Shown piece after piece: positions 35,755-46,013 of a stretch of 64,000 bases of DNA. How positions within the stretch are numbered: the stretch's first letter is position 1; every line of letters starts with the position of its first letter. Source of the stretch: Pirellulales bacterium (GTDB lineage: Bacteria > Planctomycetota > Planctomycetia > Pirellulales > DATAWG01); contig DATAWG010000079.1 in the NCBI GenBank assembly GCA_036267355.1, positions 17,300 through 81,299 on the forward strand. Reading direction: 5' to 3'. Both the position numbers and the translations under genes were made by a program. The notes below the pieces were generated by a model. It was not told the DNA's origin, did not search any database, and worked only from the letters and a program-made list of their open reading frames with translations.

Positions 35755-38601
35755 CTAACCTGTGGTGCGCATTCCGGCGGCGATTCCTTGGACGGTTAGG
35801 CGCAGCAGCGTGCGTAGTTTCGCGGCTTCGAGGGGTTCGAGTTCTTCGAGCGGCTTGGTGCGGCGGCGGCGGATGAATTCGATTTGGATCAGATTCAACG
35901 GATCGACATACGGATTGCGGGCTTCGATCGAGCGTTGCAGCCACGGGGCCGACACCAAAAGATCCTCGCCGCCGACCAGATCGAGCACCGCTTGCCGCGT
36001 TCGGTCGTACTCCGCCGACACCCGCGACCAGCAGGCCCGGCGAACTTCGTCGGATTCGATCAGATCGGCATAACGGCCGGCGACGTACATGTCGGCCTTC
36101 ACGAGCGCCAGGGCGGCGTTGTCGATCGTAGCTTGAAAGAACGGCCAGCCGCGATACATCTGCTTGACGATTTGCCACGCTAGCGGATCGCGCGATTGCA
36201 GATCGCCGAGCGCCGCGCCCAGGCCATACCACGCCGGAATGATGCAGCGATTCTGGGTCCAGGAGAAAACCCAGGGGATCGCCCGCAGATCGCCGAGCGT
36301 GCGTTCGCCGCGGCGGCGCGAGGGCCGCGAGCCGATGGGCAGATCTTCGATTTCCTCGATCGGCGTCGTGGCGACGAAATATTCCATGAAGCCCGGCTGA
36401 TCGACCAATTCGCGATAGGCCGCCAGCGAACGGTTGGCAAGCCCCTCGATCAAGTCCATCCACGCCGGCTCGGGATCGCAGCGATGCACGGTCGATCCGA
36501 CGAGTGTTGCCCAGGTCACCTGCTCGAGATGCCGGTAGGCGATCTGCACATCGTCGTAGCGCTCGGCGAGCACTTCGCCTTGCTCGGTCAGCCGCAGCGT
36601 GCCGTCGAGGGCTTCGCCGGGCAACGAAAGGATGCCGCGGGCCGCCGGGCCGCCGCCGCGGCCAAGCGAGCCGCCGCGGCCGTGGAAAAACGTGACACGC
36701 ACGCCATGTTCGCTGGCCACTCGGTGCAACCCGCTCTGCGCCAAAAATAGCCCCCAGCAGGCGGCGAGGTAGCCGCCGTCTTTCGTGCTGTCGGAATAGC
36801 CGACCATGATGATCTGGCGATTTCCTTGCCGGGCCAGATGTTCGGCGTAGACCGGCGAAGCAAGGATCGCGGCCAGCGTTTGCGGCGCTCGTTCGAGATC
36901 GCCGATCTTTTCGAACAGCGGCGAGATGCGCAGCTCGCTCGCGGCGGCGGGTTCGTTCCGACGCCTGGCGTCGGCCTGAGCCCACCGCCAGAGCCAGAGT
37001 ACGCTAAGAACGTCGCCGTCCGATTGCGTGAGGCTGATGACGTTGGTTCCCAGGCAATCGGCGCCGAACTGCGCCAGCGCCCGATGCAGCACTCGATACA
37101 ACTCCAAGGTGTCTTGAGCCAGCGGCGAAAGGGAATCGAGCGGCACGGTTAAAGGCGCGCCCATCGACCGCTGCAACACTTCGGCGCGCTGCCGCTCGTC
37201 GAGCGCTGCGAAATCGTTTTCCACGCCCGCGGCACGGAGCAATTCCGCGATCACTTCCAAATAGCGCCGCGAATCTTGGCGAATATCGAGCCGTGTGAGG
37301 TGCAGGCCGAACGCCATTGCCAAGTCGAGCCAGCGCTGGGCCTCGTTGTCGCGCCCCAAGCGCCCGCCGCCCGCGGTAAATTGTTCGGCCAGCGCTTCGA
37401 CGTCGGCCGTGAATTCTTCGGCATCTTGATAATTGCCCGGGCGAACCGGCTCGATGGCCCCCACGGCCCGCGATCGCTCGAGCCGCCATTCCATCACTTT
37501 GACCCAGCGTCGCAATATTTCCCTCGGCGCGACGCCGGCCAACTCTTGCTCGAGGTCGGGCCAGCGCTCGACGGCCGCGGCGATGCGGTGCGAGAGCGCC
37601 GCGGCGGCCGGCGTGATCGCCGTCGAAACGGTCAGATAGTCGTACATTCGCTTGGCCGTAGCCAGATGATGTTCGATCGCGGCATTTCGCAAGCGGCAAA
37701 GCGTCTGCGCGGTGACCGACGCGGTGACATGCGGATTGCCGTCGCGATCGCCGCCCATCCAAGAGCCGAACCGCAGAAAAATCGGCACGCGAAACGCATG
37801 CTGCGGATAATGTTCGGCCAGTGCCCGGCGCATGGCTTGATAGACTTGCGGCACGACATCCCACAGCCGGGGCATGATCGACAGCCCGCGCTCGACTTCT
37901 TCCAACACGGTCGGGCGCTGGGGCCGCAAGAATTCGGTTTGCCACATCGCCGTCAGCTCGCCCAACAGGCTGAGGTCGAGCGCTCGCCTCTCGCGCGGGA
38001 GCAGGTCGCTGCGATCGTATTCTTGGAGCACGTGGCGCATGCGGCGGAGCTTGGCCCGAATCGACCGCCGCTTGGCTTCGCTGGGATGCGCGGTGAACAC
38101 CAGCTCGATCGCCAGGGCATCGAGCGCGTGTTGCACCATCTCGGCCGAATAGTTTTCCGCTTTGAGTTGGGCGATGGCCGCCCCGAGCGATTCGGAGAGC
38201 GGGGCCGGATCGCGCTGCTGCTCGCGCGATCGCAACACGCGCACGCGCTGCCGGTCTTCGGCGATATTGGTTAGATCGAAGAAAATGCTGAACGCTCGAG
38301 CCACCACTCGGGCAGAGGCCCCGTCGATCGCCGCGATTTTCGCAGCCAGTTCTTCTTCCGCTTGAGCCGAGCCGCCGCGGCGCTCGAGCGAGAGGCGGCG
38401 AATCTGCTCGACCAACTCGAAGGCCGGAGCGCCCGCCAGATCGTTGAGCACTCGGCCGAGCATATCGCCAAGCAGCCGCACATCGCGATGCAGCAGGCCG
38501 TCGCCGGGGGTGTTGTCGGCCGGCTTTTGGTCGTCGCGAGCTTTGTCGCGGCGCGGCTTTTCGGTGCGGAGACTGTCGCTACGTAAGTCGTCGCTGATCA
38601 T
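35755..38601 (-). CDS. ppc: Phosphoenolpyruvate carboxylase
   Basis: 948 residues from the ATG at 38601. It carboxylates phosphoenolpyruvate to oxaloacetate, feeding the TCA cycle. Seen: the catalytic His region VFTAHPSEAKRRSI (TAHPSE where most have TAHPTE), FGSWMGGDRDGNPHVTA, MVGYSDSTKDGGYLAA, the glycine-rich loop FFHGRGGSLGRGGGP, PWVFSWTQNRCIIPAWYGLG and the C-terminal tail GIAAGMRTTG (canonical end is RNTG). The length fits the bacterial enzyme. Frame upstream of 38601 lacks family similarity. An Asp/Lys/Arg-rich leader of about 30 residues precedes the first conserved helix. Confidence 0.95.
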   Translation of the reverse strand: MISDDLRSDSLRTEKPRRDKARDDQKPADNTPGDGLLHRDVRLLGDMLGRVLNDLAGAPAFELVEQIRRLSLERRGGSAQAEEELAAKIAAIDGASARVVARAFSIFFDLTNIAEDRQRVRVLRSREQQRDPAPLSESLGAAIAQLKAENYSAEMVQHALDALAIELVFTAHPSEAKRRSIRAKLRRMRHVLQEYDRSDLLPRERRALDLSLLGELTAMWQTEFLRPQRPTVLEEVERGLSIMPRLWDVVPQVYQAMRRALAEHYPQHAFRVPIFLRFGSWMGGDRDGNPHVTASVTAQTLCRLRNAAIEHHLATAKRMYDYLTVSTAITPAAAALSHRIAAAVERWPDLEQELAGVAPREILRRWVKVMEWRLERSRAVGAIEPVRPGNYQDAEEFTADVEALAEQFTAGGGRLGRDNEAQRWLDLAMAFGLHLTRLDIRQDSRRYLEVIAELLRAAGVENDFAALDERQRAEVLQRSMGAPLTVPLDSLSPLAQDTLELYRVLHRALAQFGADCLGTNVISLTQSDGDVLSVLWLWRWAQADARRRNEPAAASELRISPLFEKIGDLERAPQTLAAILASPVYAEHLARQGNRQIIMVGYSDSTKDGGYLAACWGLFLAQSGLHRVASEHGVRVTFFHGRGGSLGRGGGPAARGILSLPGEALDGTLRLTEQGEVLAERYDDVQIAYRHLEQVTWATLVGSTVHRCDPEPAWMDLIEGLANRSLAAYRELVDQPGFMEYFVATTPIEEIEDLPIGSRPSRRRGERTLGDLRAIPWVFSWTQNRCIIPAWYGLGAALGDLQSRDPLAWQIVKQMYRGWPFFQATIDNAALALVKADMYVAGRYADLIESDEVRRACWSRVSAEYDRTRQAVLDLVGGEDLLVSAPWLQRSIEARNPYVDPLNLIQIEFIRRRRTKPLEELEPLEAAKLRTLLRLTVQGIAAGMRTTG

Positions 38602-39036
38602 TGATGGCACCCCAGATCGCCGTGACTTTTTTTGGGCGAAAGCAGTTGTGTGGCAGGCATGTGCGCGATCAGGGCGGGTCGCTATGCTGGCTGTCGTGAG
38701 TGGCGGCGTTGCTCGCCGTCCTGCCTGGCACGGCCTGTCTCGCTGGGGCACGAGATAGACCGATGGGAGGCGAGCCCTTTCCGCTGCCCAGCATGGATAA
38801 TGTTGTATCGCGCATGGCGGCTTTCGCAACTGGCGAACGCTTCGTTGCGGCGATTTTTTCGCCATGGGACGAGGCTAGCGGCGGAACATGACCGCCGGAA
38901 AAATCGGATTTCGTCTCGGTATTTCCGCTGCGCAGTTCGCCGAATGGCCCATCCGCCGCGTTGCCCCTCTTGGGTGAGATGATTATAGTGGAGGCTGGCG
39001 TTCACGGAGGAAACCTCGTTCGAGCAGCGGTGGCCT
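38602..39036. other. Divergent gap of 435 bases, nothing recognised
   Basis: It separates ppc (minus) and surE (plus) and should hold their promoters. No hairpin, repeat family or credible ORF was seen. A GGAGG at 39006 lies 26 bases before the surE ATG, too far to act as its ribosome-binding site. Confidence 0.5.
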
Positions 39037-39822
39037 ATGCAGATTCTGCTGACCAACGACGACGGCATATACGCCCCCGGTTTGGCCGCGATGGAGCGAG
39101 CCCTGCTAAAGCTGGGAGAGGTGGCTGTCGTCGCTCCGGCGACCGAGCAAAGCGGCGTGGCTCATTCGATTACTTATCTCCGGCCGCTGACGGCCAAAGA
39201 GGTGTTCGACGGTCCGCGGCGACGGGGTTGGGCGGTCGACGGCAGCCCGGCCGATAGTGTGAAGATCGGCGTGTTCGAGTTTTGCCCGCGACGGCCCGAT
39301 CTGGTCGTCAGCGGCATGAATGGCGGTTTGAACGCGGGAATCAACGTGCTTTATTCGGGCACCGTGGCGGCGGCGATCGAAGGGGCGTTTTTCGGAATCA
39401 CGAGCATCGCGATTTCCTTGGAATTCGACGAGCAGGCCGAGTTCGACCGGGCCGCCGAGTTGGCTTTGCGGGTGATCCGGCAAATTTTGGCCGCGAAGGG
39501 CCCGCAACCGCGGCTCTACAACGTCAATATTCCGACCAGCGCGATCAACAAGCCGAAGGGCGTGAAAGTCGTGCCGATGGGCGTTTATCGCTACGGCGAA
39601 AAGTTCGAAAAACGGATCGATCCGCGCGGCCGGGAGTATTTTTGGGCCACCAACGAACCGATGCCCCCTCGCGGCAAAGAAGAGACCGACATCACGGCCC
39701 TCGAGCAGGGCTACATCACCGTCACTCCGCTCAACTACGACCTGACACAGCGGAACACAATCTCCGAAATGGAGCGCTGGAACTGGGCCTCCTTAGACTG
39801 CGAGATTAAATCCGATTTCTAA
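39037..39822 (+). CDS. surE: 5'/3'-nucleotidase SurE
   Basis: 261 residues. SurE is a metal-dependent phosphatase acting on nucleoside monophosphates, implicated in survival in stationary phase. It opens with MQILLTNDDGIYAPG (the metal-binding Asp pair), then VVAPATEQSGVAHSITY (active-site Ser), and LVVSGMNGGLNAGINVLYSG (metal-binding Asn), all in the right order. The C-terminal part (YRYGEKFEKRIDPRGREYFW, ALEQGYITVTPLNYDLT) is typical. No protein repair methyltransferase gene (a common neighbour) is beside it. The ribosome-binding site is weak. Confidence 0.95.
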   Translation: MQILLTNDDGIYAPGLAAMERALLKLGEVAVVAPATEQSGVAHSITYLRPLTAKEVFDGPRRRGWAVDGSPADSVKIGVFEFCPRRPDLVVSGMNGGLNAGINVLYSGTVAAAIEGAFFGITSIAISLEFDEQAEFDRAAELALRVIRQILAAKGPQPRLYNVNIPTSAINKPKGVKVVPMGVYRYGEKFEKRIDPRGREYFWATNEPMPPRGKEETDITALEQGYITVTPLNYDLTQRNTISEMERWNWASLDCEIKSDF

Positions 39823-39857
39823 CACCTAGCCGTATCCCCTGACCCCCCACCCTGACG

Positions 39858-42038
39858 ATGACTCGAACATTCGCACTTCTGGCCGTGTCACTCGGCCTGC
39901 TTGTGATGAGCGGTTGCGGCGAGGTGAAGGGGAGCAACGCGGCCGCCGCCCAGGCTCAGACGGCGGCGCTGCAGCCGATGCCCCCAGCGCCGGAAGATCG
40001 CGATCTAAAGCTGAGCCCGCCCCCGCTCGCCCCCGCCCCGCTGCCGAAGATCGAGATTGCGGCGCCGAGTTCTGCCGACAACGGAAAACAGCCGTTCGAT
40101 TTTTCCGACAATGGCCAACCCCTTGCGGCACCCACGGCGGGCCAAAACCCGGCGTCGCACGGCCAAGCGATTATCAAACTTTCCGACGCGAAAGTGTCGA
40201 GGGCGTCGCCGGGTGCTTACCGCTACCAAATTGCCTACGAATTCGTGCAGGGCCAAGCGTCCCCCACGAAGTTCTACACGGTGACCCTGCACGGCCTGCC
40301 CGCCAACCGGCAAGAAACATCGCATCTTGCCCCAGCCGCGGGAAGGTCTCTACTTCCGCGAGGGACGTTCGCTGGCACCGTCGGAATCCCGGGGGACATC
40401 AGCGGTGCCATGATCCTCGTATTGGAGGGTGACCGTGCCAACAGCGACGGCCGCTTGGCGTCGAATGTCCTCGAAGTCGGCTTGGACGGAAATCCGCCTC
40501 CCGGGCAGAACAACGCAACCGCCGCGGTCCCGCCGCTGAATAATTCCGACGCCGGGCCGCCCCATGTGCAGGTCACCGATGCAATCATCAGGCAGGTTGA
40601 CGCCGGCAAATTTCACTTCGAATTCAACTATGCGTTCGACCGGGGCGGGCCGATCGCAGCAGATTCGTACGCGGTTCTTATCGAGGACACGGTGCCCGGG
40701 GAGCAACCAAAATATCCGGTCCTAATGGAGCTGCCAGGAAGATCGCTTCAGCGAAGCGGAACGCTCCAGGGAAACTTTGCATGGGATGGTAAAGCACCGT
40801 CACTCAAAATATGCGTCCACCGGGCAGCGAAAGGGGAAGCCAAGGCCTACGCGATTTCCGACGGCCTAATGGCGCCGGTCATTCGGGACGATGGCGCGTC
40901 GGCGCTGAACGGACCCCGCATTGGTCCAACGGTTGGCCGAACGCCGTCGTCCTCGGGTCCGACACGCGTCGACGTCGGCGGGGAATTCTGGCGGATCGAT
41001 GCAAACAAGCTCCGCTTCCGAGTCGGATATGACTTCAAGAGCGGCCAACTCGATCCGAAGAAGTGGTACACGGTCGTCGTCCATGAGGAGGGCGCCAACG
41101 CACACGGCGGACAAGCGACCGCCAAGTTTCCGGGGTCGGTGATGTTCCCAGACGGCGGCTACCTCATCGACGACCTCGCGCTCGGCGGCAACGCCGGTGA
41201 ATACGCAGCGCAAATGCTCGAAGGAGACTCCGAGCAAGACCCGGGACATCCGATTTCCGCTCTCAACGCCGGCTACGTGATTCGCGATCTGGCGCCGAGC
41301 GCGGCCGTGCGAAGCTTGCCACTCGCGGATAAGGCCGGCGCGGGCCCTGCTGCCGCGAAGAATTCTCCGCACGCAGGCGGAGCGGTTCACGTCGCGCTCT
41401 CCAATGCTTCGGTGGCGCGGGTCGATGCCGGCCGGGTTCACTTCAAGGTCGACTACGATTTCACCTCCGGTCAGCCCGATCCAAAACATGTCTACGTCGT
41501 CGTCGTCACGAATCCAGACGAAACCTTCCACGGAGTCATTCGGCGCGAGAAGAACTTCGTCGGCAAAGGGCTTCCGTCGAAAGGAACGTTCGAAGGCGAT
41601 CTGGGCCTCGGCGGACGCAATCCGACGTTTCAAATGAAAATCGAGGATCTCGTCCCCCCGGGCATCGTTCACGTCGTTTCCGACGTCGTCGAGATCGGCG
41701 TTCACCGCAATATCAAGCCCGACAAACAACACGCGGATTTGCGGCCGGCGGCCGTTGGCGTCGGGGCCCAAGGCAAAGACTATGGCGCCGGCATGGTAAC
41801 GACGCCGGTTAGCGCATATTTCGCCGCGAAGCAGATGATCGTGTTCAACATCCAACTGCCGAAGGCGATGCAAATGTTCAAATTGACAAAAAATCGGAAT
41901 CCGAATTCGCAGGCGGAATTCGACGAACAAATCATCAAGGAATGGGACATCAAGCTTCCCGAGCTTCCGGCCGGCGAACGCTATCTCTACGACCCGGCGA
42001 AGGGCGAATTGATGGTCGAACATCCTGAGAAGAAATAA
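39858..42038 (+). CDS. Large lipoprotein with four tandem beta-type repeats
   Basis: 726 residues. A signal peptide ends in a lipobox (LLVMSGC, Cys20). After a Pro/Ala-rich spacer come four diverged repeats of about 105-135 residues, starting near residues 103, 236, 369 and 510. Each reads roughly V.(L)..A...RVDAGK.HF.V.Y.F..GQ.DP...Y.V.V, then a Gly-rich GTF.G...LGG segment and a V.SDV.EIGV end. A distinct C-terminal domain (about 640-726; NIQLPKAMQMFKLTKNRNPN, IIKEWDIKLPELPAGERYLY) looks alpha/beta and may be separately conserved. No enzyme motif is seen; a cell-surface structural or binding role is inferred. I do not recognise a named family. Confidence 0.8.
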   Translation: MTRTFALLAVSLGLLVMSGCGEVKGSNAAAAQAQTAALQPMPPAPEDRDLKLSPPPLAPAPLPKIEIAAPSSADNGKQPFDFSDNGQPLAAPTAGQNPASHGQAIIKLSDAKVSRASPGAYRYQIAYEFVQGQASPTKFYTVTLHGLPANRQETSHLAPAAGRSLLPRGTFAGTVGIPGDISGAMILVLEGDRANSDGRLASNVLEVGLDGNPPPGQNNATAAVPPLNNSDAGPPHVQVTDAIIRQVDAGKFHFEFNYAFDRGGPIAADSYAVLIEDTVPGEQPKYPVLMELPGRSLQRSGTLQGNFAWDGKAPSLKICVHRAAKGEAKAYAISDGLMAPVIRDDGASALNGPRIGPTVGRTPSSSGPTRVDVGGEFWRIDANKLRFRVGYDFKSGQLDPKKWYTVVVHEEGANAHGGQATAKFPGSVMFPDGGYLIDDLALGGNAGEYAAQMLEGDSEQDPGHPISALNAGYVIRDLAPSAAVRSLPLADKAGAGPAAAKNSPHAGGAVHVALSNASVARVDAGRVHFKVDYDFTSGQPDPKHVYVVVVTNPDETFHGVIRREKNFVGKGLPSKGTFEGDLGLGGRNPTFQMKIEDLVPPGIVHVVSDVVEIGVHRNIKPDKQHADLRPAAVGVGAQGKDYGAGMVTTPVSAYFAAKQMIVFNIQLPKAMQMFKLTKNRNPNSQAEFDEQIIKEWDIKLPELPAGERYLYDPAKGELMVEHPEKK

Positions 42039-42118
42039 CGGCCATTTGCGATATACGTGACGTCAATTCGTCTCCTCAAATCATCTCATCCGTGAATCGG
42101 CACCACAGGTTAGCAGCG

Positions 42119-42433
42119 ATGAAATCTCTTCTACGAAAATCGATTTTCCGCGGCGGCGCGGTTGCCGTCGCCCTGGCTTTTCTCGCCGCATCGCCGGCGC
42201 GCGGCGATAGCTGGATCTTTCAGCCGTCGTACTACACGCAAGCGCAGCAGCCGGTGGTGCGGATCGGGGCGGGGCGCTATTTGGTTCTCGGCGGCCCATT
42301 CTATACGCCGCCGCAAGGCGAATTCGTTCGCAGCGGTTTCCGCAACTCGATCAACACGATCCAAATCGGCAACCAAACGTTCGATCAGGTGAACGTATGG
42401 GATTCGTGGATCCAAGTCGGATCGCAGTATTAG
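42119..42433 (+). CDS. Small secreted protein of unknown function
   Basis: 104 residues from the ATG at 42119; a GTG 27 bases upstream is an alternative. A signal peptide (AVAVALAFLAASPARGDS) precedes about 70 residues of short beta-prone sequence (SWIFQPSYYTQAQQPVVRIG, FRNSINTIQIGNQTFDQVNV). No family recognised. It follows the four-repeat lipoprotein by 80 bases on the same strand and may be co-expressed. Two copies of GGCTGCAGGCTTGA begin at its stop codon. Confidence 0.65.
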   Translation: MKSLLRKSIFRGGAVAVALAFLAASPARGDSWIFQPSYYTQAQQPVVRIGAGRYLVLGGPFYTPPQGEFVRSGFRNSINTIQIGNQTFDQVNVWDSWIQVGSQY

Positions 42434-42694
42434 GCTGCAGGCTTGAGGCTGCAGGCTTGAGGACGAGGAAGCGAGCATCGCGCTACGCTAGCGTAGTGTC
42501 TGCGAAATAGGGTGTTTTATTCGTCTCACCCGCCTGCATTTTTTCCAACCACCAAGCCACAGAGAACACCGAGAAGACAAAGCCGAGTCGAGGGCGAGAC
42601 GCTTCACCCGGCGCCGGACGGCGTCGCTCGCCCATTCGGACGCTTCCCACCCTACTCTGTGTGCTCGGTGACTCTGTGGTTACCACGCTTGCCG

Positions 42695-43165
42695 TTATTT
42701 CGACGGCGGGGGCAGGGCCCGGGAGGGCGTTAGCAGACGGTCGATCGAAAGCGCGCCGGAGCCTTTGACCAAGATCACCAGCGCCAGGGCGATGGCGAGC
42801 AGGTGGTATTCGTAGCCTTCGGGTTTGCCCGGAACATTGCCCCAGTTCATGAAGAAGCCGTTCTGGAAGTGGACCTTCACGATGGCCACAACCATGACGC
42901 AGATTATTCCCAGGGCTGCCACTCGGCCCAGCAAACCGAGCACCAGCGCGATTCCGCCGCCGAATTCCGCGGCAATGGCCAGAAAGGCCAGCGGCGCCGG
43001 GATGTGCATCGTATCGGTGAACACTGCCATTGTTTCATTGAACGTATGGCCGCCGAACCAGCCGAGCACTTTCTGTGAACCATGGATGAAGAAAACGATT
43101 CCGAGCACAAGCCGGGCCGCCACCAATACGCAATCGTCGTTCGTGCGTAGCAGTTTTGCGACCAT
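42695..43165 (-). CDS. DoxX family membrane protein
   Basis: 156 residues with four hydrophobic segments. The first has the DoxX opening LVAARLVLGIVFFIHGSQKVLGW; later AEFGGGIALVLGLLGRVAALG is also typical. DoxX proteins are small inner-membrane proteins linked to quinone or thiosulfate oxidation and to redox stress, but most are uncharacterised. The gene follows a DUF1559 gene by 26 bases on the same strand, so the two may share a transcript. Confidence 0.9.
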   Translation of the reverse strand: MVAKLLRTNDDCVLVAARLVLGIVFFIHGSQKVLGWFGGHTFNETMAVFTDTMHIPAPLAFLAIAAEFGGGIALVLGLLGRVAALGIICVMVVAIVKVHFQNGFFMNWGNVPGKPEGYEYHLLAIALALVILVKGSGALSIDRLLTPSRALPPPSK

Positions 43166-43191
43166 GATCGCCCCCTTGTTGTTTGCTCGGT

Positions 43192-44346
43192 TCAGTATTG
43201 GCTTTGATCGATCACGAAGCCGTCGTTGGATAGGTTCAGCTTATCCCACACGCCAAGGCTGGAGGAACCGGTTCCCTTTTCGACGTTGTCGATGATAAAG
43301 TGCACGCTGCCGTCGCAAAAACAAACATTTACACCGCCGGCATGCAAGCTGCGGGCCGTCTGTTGCACGTTGCCGTTGTTGCCAGTGTAGCAAGGCATTC
43401 CCAGCAAGCTCAGTTCCGACGAGCCCCCCAGCGCGTTGGCCACGTCGCTGCAACCGACGCTATCGTCTGCCCAGATCTGGGTGCAATTCGGTCCGTTGTC
43501 GTCCTGGACATATCCATGGCACCACAGCGCGCTCGGGCAAGCGCCGCTCATCGCCCAGATGCCGCGGCAATCGTACGAAGTTAAACCGGCACGAAGTTCG
43601 CCGAGCAAGATCGTATTGCTGGCGCCGTCTTTGATGTCGTCGAGCCGCAGCGAAGCATTCGCGCCCATGACGCCTTGGAGCTGGTTGTTCGACCATCCGG
43701 GGCCGACGCCGCTGGTGCCGCCGGTGCCCATGTAGCCCAGGCTGGCGTTGGCCCCGTAGTTGCCGCGTGCCCAGCCGTCGCCGAGATTGTTCGTCGAGCC
43801 GCTCGGGCTGGTAGAGCCCATGAATGGCGTGCGATTGTAAGAGTCCGACGGGCAGAGCATGAACGACAGGCTCGTGCCCCGCGCGACCACGTTGCTTTGG
43901 GCATTGCCGCCCGGCCCGGTGCCTGTGGCGCTGCTGCTGATCGGCTGGTTGATATTGCCGGAGGCGTCGGTGACGAAGGTTTGCCGTAGGGCGGCCTGAT
44001 CCAATTGTGGGAGAATCAGGATGACCCAGTTTTCAAACAGCGTCGAGACATTGCCCGATTGGCCTCCTTCCACGCCGGAAAGATTCAGCGTCCAGGTGCT
44101 CCCGCTTTGGGTTCTCCACACCGAGCTCGGCGGAAACATGCCAAACGCCGAGTGGTAGGACTGCAACGCCAAGCCCAATTGCTTGATATTGCTTTTGCAT
44201 TGCACGTTATGGGCCGATTCTCGAGCCTGATTCACGGCCGGCAAAAGGATCGACACCAAAATCGCGATGATGGCGATAACGACGAGCAGTTCGACCAAGG
44301 TAAAGCCGCGCGGCGGCGCAGCTCGTCCGCCAGAGCCAAGACGCAT
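43192..44346 (-). CDS. DUF1559 prepilin-like (type II pseudopilin) protein
   Basis: 384 residues from the ATG at 44346, with GCGAGG before it. The N-terminus is a type IV prepilin signal: a basic leader and [20 protein letters not shown], with cleavage expected after Gly. The rest is the planctomycete DUF1559 domain, with [18 protein letters not shown] early and the closing signature [18 protein letters not shown] near the end. Planctomycete genomes hold dozens of such proteins; a role in surface pseudopili is inferred from the leader. Strongly similar to the copy at 49673. Confidence 0.92.
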   Translation of the reverse strand: MRLGSGGRAAPPRGFTLVELLVVIAIIAILVSILLPAVNQARESAHNVQCKSNIKQLGLALQSYHSAFGMFPPSSVWRTQSGSTWTLNLSGVEGGQSGNVSTLFENWVILILPQLDQAALRQTFVTDASGNINQPISSSATGTGPGGNAQSNVVARGTSLSFMLCPSDSYNRTPFMGSTSPSGSTNNLGDGWARGNYGANASLGYMGTGGTSGVGPGWSNNQLQGVMGANASLRLDDIKDGASNTILLGELRAGLTSYDCRGIWAMSGACPSALWCHGYVQDDNGPNCTQIWADDSVGCSDVANALGGSSELSLLGMPCYTGNNGNVQQTARSLHAGGVNVCFCDGSVHFIIDNVEKGTGSSSLGVWDKLNLSNDGFVIDQSQY

Positions 44347-44628
44347 GAAAACCTCGCATGACAAATAAACCCCACCCGATGAACATATTTGACACATGGG
44401 AACGCGGGCTGTCAACGATTTGTCGAATCGTCGCAGAGGGAGTACGTCGAACCAACGAACTCCCTGGCGATCGTCGATGGGGCGGCGAGCTTCGACCCGT
44501 TTTGCCCGCCGGTGAGAGAGCCGGCATATCTCGTCGTCATTTGAATAATTCGGCGTCGTGTGGTTGAATCGGGGTTGGCACGTCATGCCCAGTTTCGGCG
44601 AACTATCCGCGATAAGGAACACACCACG

Positions 44629-45789
44629 ATGGCCTCACGCTCGATTGCCCTTTCGGTCGCACTCATCTTGCATTGCTGCGGGTTCGGAGTGGCGGCTTGG
44701 GCCCAGGACAAGGCCGCGGCTCCGGCGGCGATCTCCGCGGCGGCGCCGAAGTATTTCGAAGACGATGTGGCGGCATCGAATCCGTTGCGGGCCGAGCAGG
44801 CGAAAGAATTGGATGGATATATTCTCGCGCTGAAGCGCGACAAGAGCCGGCTCGACGCACTGTTCAAGCCCGACTATTCGTCGCCGCGGGCCTTCGAGAA
44901 ATCGGCCGAGCCGCTGCGCAGGGCCTTTTGCCGGAGCATCGGTTATCCGCCCCCCGGAGCGGCGCCGTCGGAATCGCCGACGTTCGACAAGATCGGCGAC
45001 GACAGCATGGCGAACTATTATCGAGCGAAAATTGCGATCCTGCCCGGCGTCCATGCCGAAGGGATTTACATCGTGCCCAAGCAGCTTGCCGGCCCGGCAC
45101 CGCTGGTGATCGCGATGCATGGCGGCGGCGGATCGCCGGAAGTGGCGCTCTTTCATGGCGGGGCGAATTATCACGACATGGTGCGCGGCGCGGCGAAACA
45201 CGGCTATGTCGTTTTTGCGCCGCAACATCTCTTCTCGGCCGACGGTTTTCCCAAGGATATTCGCAATCGGATCGACGAGCGGATGCGGCTGGTCGGCACC
45301 AGTCTGACGGCCGTCGAAATCGCCAAGATCACGCGCAGCCTGGATGTCATTCTCAAGCGGCCCGAGGTGGATCCGCAGCGGGTCGCGATGGTCGGGCTGT
45401 CGTATGGCGGCTACTACGCACTGGTCGCTCCGGCGATCGACAGGCGGATCAAAGTCGCCGTGTCGAGCTGCTATTACGGCGTGCAGGAGGGGCGCTACGA
45501 GCGCGACGAACTCTCGGTGCCGAGCGATTTCAGGTTCAGCGATCGTTTTACACTGTTCCGCGATTCGGAGATCGTTGCCCTGATTTGCCCCCGGGCGCTT
45601 GAAATCCAGGCCGGCAACAAAGACGATCCCGACCATCGCGAGCCGGGCAAGCTGCTCGCGCCGAATTCGCGAGCCTATTACGAAAAGCTCGGCCTCGCCG
45701 ACCGGTTTCACTATCTGATCTTCACGGGGGGCCACGAATTCCACGATGAATCGGCCTGGGACTTCGTGCAGAAGCACTTGAACGATTGA
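44629..45789 (+). CDS. Secreted alpha/beta hydrolase, acetyl-xylan-esterase or dienelactone-hydrolase type
   Basis: 386 residues from the ATG at 44629, with AAGGA upstream and a signal peptide ([20 protein letters not shown]). An N-terminal helical part (about 35-140) precedes the alpha/beta-hydrolase domain: [18 protein letters not shown], the nucleophile elbow [10 protein letters not shown], an acidic residue after [15 protein letters not shown] and the His in [15 protein letters not shown]. It fits the planctomycete family annotated as acetyl xylan esterase-like or prolyl-oligopeptidase-like. Substrate unknown; a glycan esterase role is plausible given other secreted esterases in the window. 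Confidence 0.85.
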   Translation: MASRSIALSVALILHCCGFGVAAWAQDKAAAPAAISAAAPKYFEDDVAASNPLRAEQAKELDGYILALKRDKSRLDALFKPDYSSPRAFEKSAEPLRRAFCRSIGYPPPGAAPSESPTFDKIGDDSMANYYRAKIAILPGVHAEGIYIVPKQLAGPAPLVIAMHGGGGSPEVALFHGGANYHDMVRGAAKHGYVVFAPQHLFSADGFPKDIRNRIDERMRLVGTSLTAVEIAKITRSLDVILKRPEVDPQRVAMVGLSYGGYYALVAPAIDRRIKVAVSSCYYGVQEGRYERDELSVPSDFRFSDRFTLFRDSEIVALICPRALEIQAGNKDDPDHREPGKLLAPNSRAYYEKLGLADRFHYLIFTGGHEFHDESAWDFVQKHLND

Positions 45790-45904
45790 GCCGGGATGTG
45801 CCTGGGGGTTTTGCTCATGCATGCGGATGCTTTCCGCTGTTTTCGGTGTTCTCTGTGGTTCAAACGCTTGGATTCTTTGAATCGCGCGACGATTCTCTGC
45901 CTCG

Positions 45905-45980
45905 GTTTTTCCCTAGCCCCGCATTTATGCCGGGGAACGCGCGCGTGATATGAGCCTCATTAGCCCGCCTTCAGCGGGCT
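45905..45980. repeat. Two short palindromes in the gap before the ATP-grasp gene
   Basis: AGCCCGC-CTTCA-GCGGGCT at 45962-45980 is a perfect 7-bp hairpin. An imperfect hairpin around CCCCGCATTTATGCCGGGG lies about 45 bases upstream. Neither is followed by a T run, so they look like palindromic intergenic repeats. Confidence 0.65.
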
Positions 45981-46013
45981 TACGGCGCGGCGGTCTCGGC
46001 ATCGAGGATTGCC

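Noticed and set aside
40866-42023. 385-codon minus-strand frame opposite the four-repeat lipoprotein
   Set aside because: Shadow frame; the plus strand has signal peptide, lipobox and repeats, while this has none.
44635-45822. 395-codon minus-strand frame opposite the secreted hydrolase
   Set aside because: Shadow frame: His/Asp/Arg-rich with no domain, while the plus strand shows signal peptide and catalytic triad.
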